From CAVQJU01 sp963729215 (GTDB lineage: Bacteria > Acidobacteriota > Vicinamibacteria > Vicinamibacterales > CAVVIG01), in contig CAVSND010000009.1 in NCBI GenBank assembly GCA_963729215.1, positions 248,001 to 312,000 of the forward strand: a stretch of 64,000 nucleotides of DNA, written 5' to 3'. Below are positions 63,009 through 64,000 of this stretch, in pieces. The position numbers were made by a program, and so were the translations under genes. The notes beneath the pieces were generated by a model, which was not told where the DNA came from, searched no databases, and was given only the letters and a program-made list of their open reading frames with translations. Position 1 is the stretch's first letter; each line of letters begins with the position of its first letter.

Positions 63009-64000
63009 TCACTGCGGGGGACGCTGAATCAACTCGAGAAACAGGTTATTCGGATCGCGCACGACGGCTATGCGCAACGGGCCGAAATCGAGCGGCGCGC
63101 CGCCGGCCGTGACCACTTGCGCGCCACCCGCCTTCAGCCTCATCAGCAGTGCGTCCACGTCGCGCACCATGATTTGCAGCATCGCCATGCCAGGGTCCTG
63201 CAGACGCGTGCTGAGCGGCTTGCGATCGATGCCCCTGAACTCGATGAACCGGATGCCGTCGGAGGCATCCGGGATCTGCACGCGGCTCTGACGGAACTGC
63301 GCGCCCGGCGTTCCCGCGGTGTCTGCCATGAGTCTGTCGCCGTTGAAGGACTCCCCCACGGTTGGCCGCATTCCGAGCAAATCGCGGTAGAAGGCGACTG
63401 TCTTGTCCGTGTCCTCAATCGTCAGCTCGAATCCGGCGCCCAGGACGTTGCCCGGCGTCCCGGCCGTCACCGGCGGCGGCGCGATCGACTGACTCAGCTC
63501 GATCACGAAACCATCGGGATCCTGCATGAAGACGATCCGCGATCGGCCGCCGATCTCTGCGGGCGCCCCGGAGACGGTAATCACCCGGCCGCCGGCCGTT
63601 TTCAACCGCGCGATCGTGCCGTCCAGATCGCGCACCCTCACGGTGAGATTGGTCGCGCCGGGATCCTGAAATCTGGGCCGGACTGGCTGGCGCTCGATGT
63701 CTTTGTATTCGATCAGCTCGACGGCCATCGCGGAGCCCGGAACCTTGAGCCACGTGTAGCGCGTCTGGGCGCCCGGCACGTTGGCGAGCTTCATGATCAC
63801 TTCGTCCGGCCGGAACACGGCGGCCGGTCCGGTGACTTCCAGCCCGAGGCCGTCGCGATAGAACGCCAGCGACCGATCGAGGCTGGCGACGATGTGGCTG
63901 AAGTTGCCGAGACTCTTGACTGGCCCCTCGGCTGACTGCGCGCCCGGCCTCGCGGTCGTCAAGACGAGGCCGCCGATCATGACGAGACATCCCGCCAGGT
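63009..64000 (-). CDS. Double VOC (glyoxalase/dioxygenase-like) domain protein, 5' end outside window
   Basis: Two vicinal-oxygen-chelate modules in tandem: FSHIVASLDRSLAFYRDGLG ... SRIVFMQDPDGFVIELSQSI and GAGFELTIEDTDKTVAFYRD ... IRFIEFRGIDRKPLS. An ATG at 63980 exists, but the open frame continues upstream to the window edge as LAGCLVMIGGLVLTTARPGA, which looks like the rest of a signal peptide, so I mark it as truncated. Metal ligands are not complete in my reading. Exported VOC proteins often act on small aromatic or methylglyoxal-like compounds; none can be named. Confidence 0.82.
   Translation of the reverse strand, partial: LAGCLVMIGGLVLTTARPGAQSAEGPVKSLGNFSHIVASLDRSLAFYRDGLGLEVTGPAAVFRPDEVIMKLANVPGAQTRYTWLKVPGSAMAVELIEYKDIERQPVRPRFQDPGATNLTVRVRDLDGTIARLKTAGGRVITVSGAPAEIGGRSRIVFMQDPDGFVIELSQSIAPPPVTAGTPGNVLGAGFELTIEDTDKTVAFYRDLLGMRPTVGESFNGDRLMADTAGTPGAQFRQSRVQIPDASDGIRFIEFRGIDRKPLSTRLQDPGMAMLQIMVRDVDALLMRLKAGGAQVVTAGGAPLDFGPLRIAVVRDPNNLFLELIQRPPQ

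Overview
The window is high-GC bacterial DNA with densely packed, often overlapping genes. Many secreted families are ones I associate with Acidobacteriota, probably class Vicinamibacteria: ankyrin proteins, carboxypeptidase-regulatory-like/propeller proteins with a CxxCH haem motif, Abhydrolase_10, cytochrome P460, CBM9-like/DUF5916 outer-membrane proteins, and a secreted family with a TRPWT-type C-terminus. That placement is inference from family content. No rRNA, CRISPR array, phage or insertion-sequence gene is visible. One intact tRNA (tRNA-Leu, UAA) is present.

Layout. (1) 1-5.6 kb: tail of a secreted protein, two ankyrin proteins, an intact tRNA-Leu with a 3'-tRNA-Leu-like fragment 1.3 kb away, and three tiny CxxC...CxxC zinc-ribbon proteins. 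(2) 5.6-23.3 kb: envelope and periplasmic genes, including a LecA-like lectin-domain protein, BON-LysM protein, DASS anion transporter, beta-propellers, three CxxCH proteins, Abhydrolase_10, a tandem pair of large paralogous secreted proteins, a PQQ-type sugar dehydrogenase and a duplicated-domain protein. (3) 23.3-27.5 kb: SSP411/YyaL protein, PfpI-type protein, YihY membrane protein. (4) 27.5-32.7 kb: a leucine/isovalerate degradation (liu) operon: methylcrotonyl-CoA carboxylase (carboxyltransferase, biotin carboxylase and a separate biotin carrier), methylglutaconyl-CoA hydratase and HMG-CoA lyase, yielding acetoacetate and acetyl-CoA. (5) 32.7-34.9 kb: ferredoxin, a type IV pilin-like protein and small hypotheticals. 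(6) 34.9-55 kb: a surface-glycan region with five GT-C-like membrane proteins, polysaccharide deacetylase, GT2, GT4, a Wzx-like flippase, an MBOAT acyltransferase, three SGNH/GDSL hydrolases and a lipoprotein with tandem domains; a second such lipoprotein follows at 55-56.4 kb. (7) 56.4-64 kb: outer-membrane barrel, cold-shock protein with DEAD-box helicase, L,D-transpeptidase with M23 peptidase, DUF5916 protein and a double-VOC protein.

About twenty reading-frame breaks interrupt otherwise well-conserved proteins. All are single-frame slips with no in-frame nonsense codon, and they hit metabolic and surface genes alike. The simplest reading is uncorrected indels in the assembly. I annotate such loci as single genes and give the approximate break points.

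Between genes there are three dispersed repeat families (an AACGTAGAACG-type palindrome, a 53-55 bp GC-rich element, and a TGGCTCG heptamer array). Several genes have a TATAAT-like box only 6-10 nt before the start codon, which suggests leaderless transcription.
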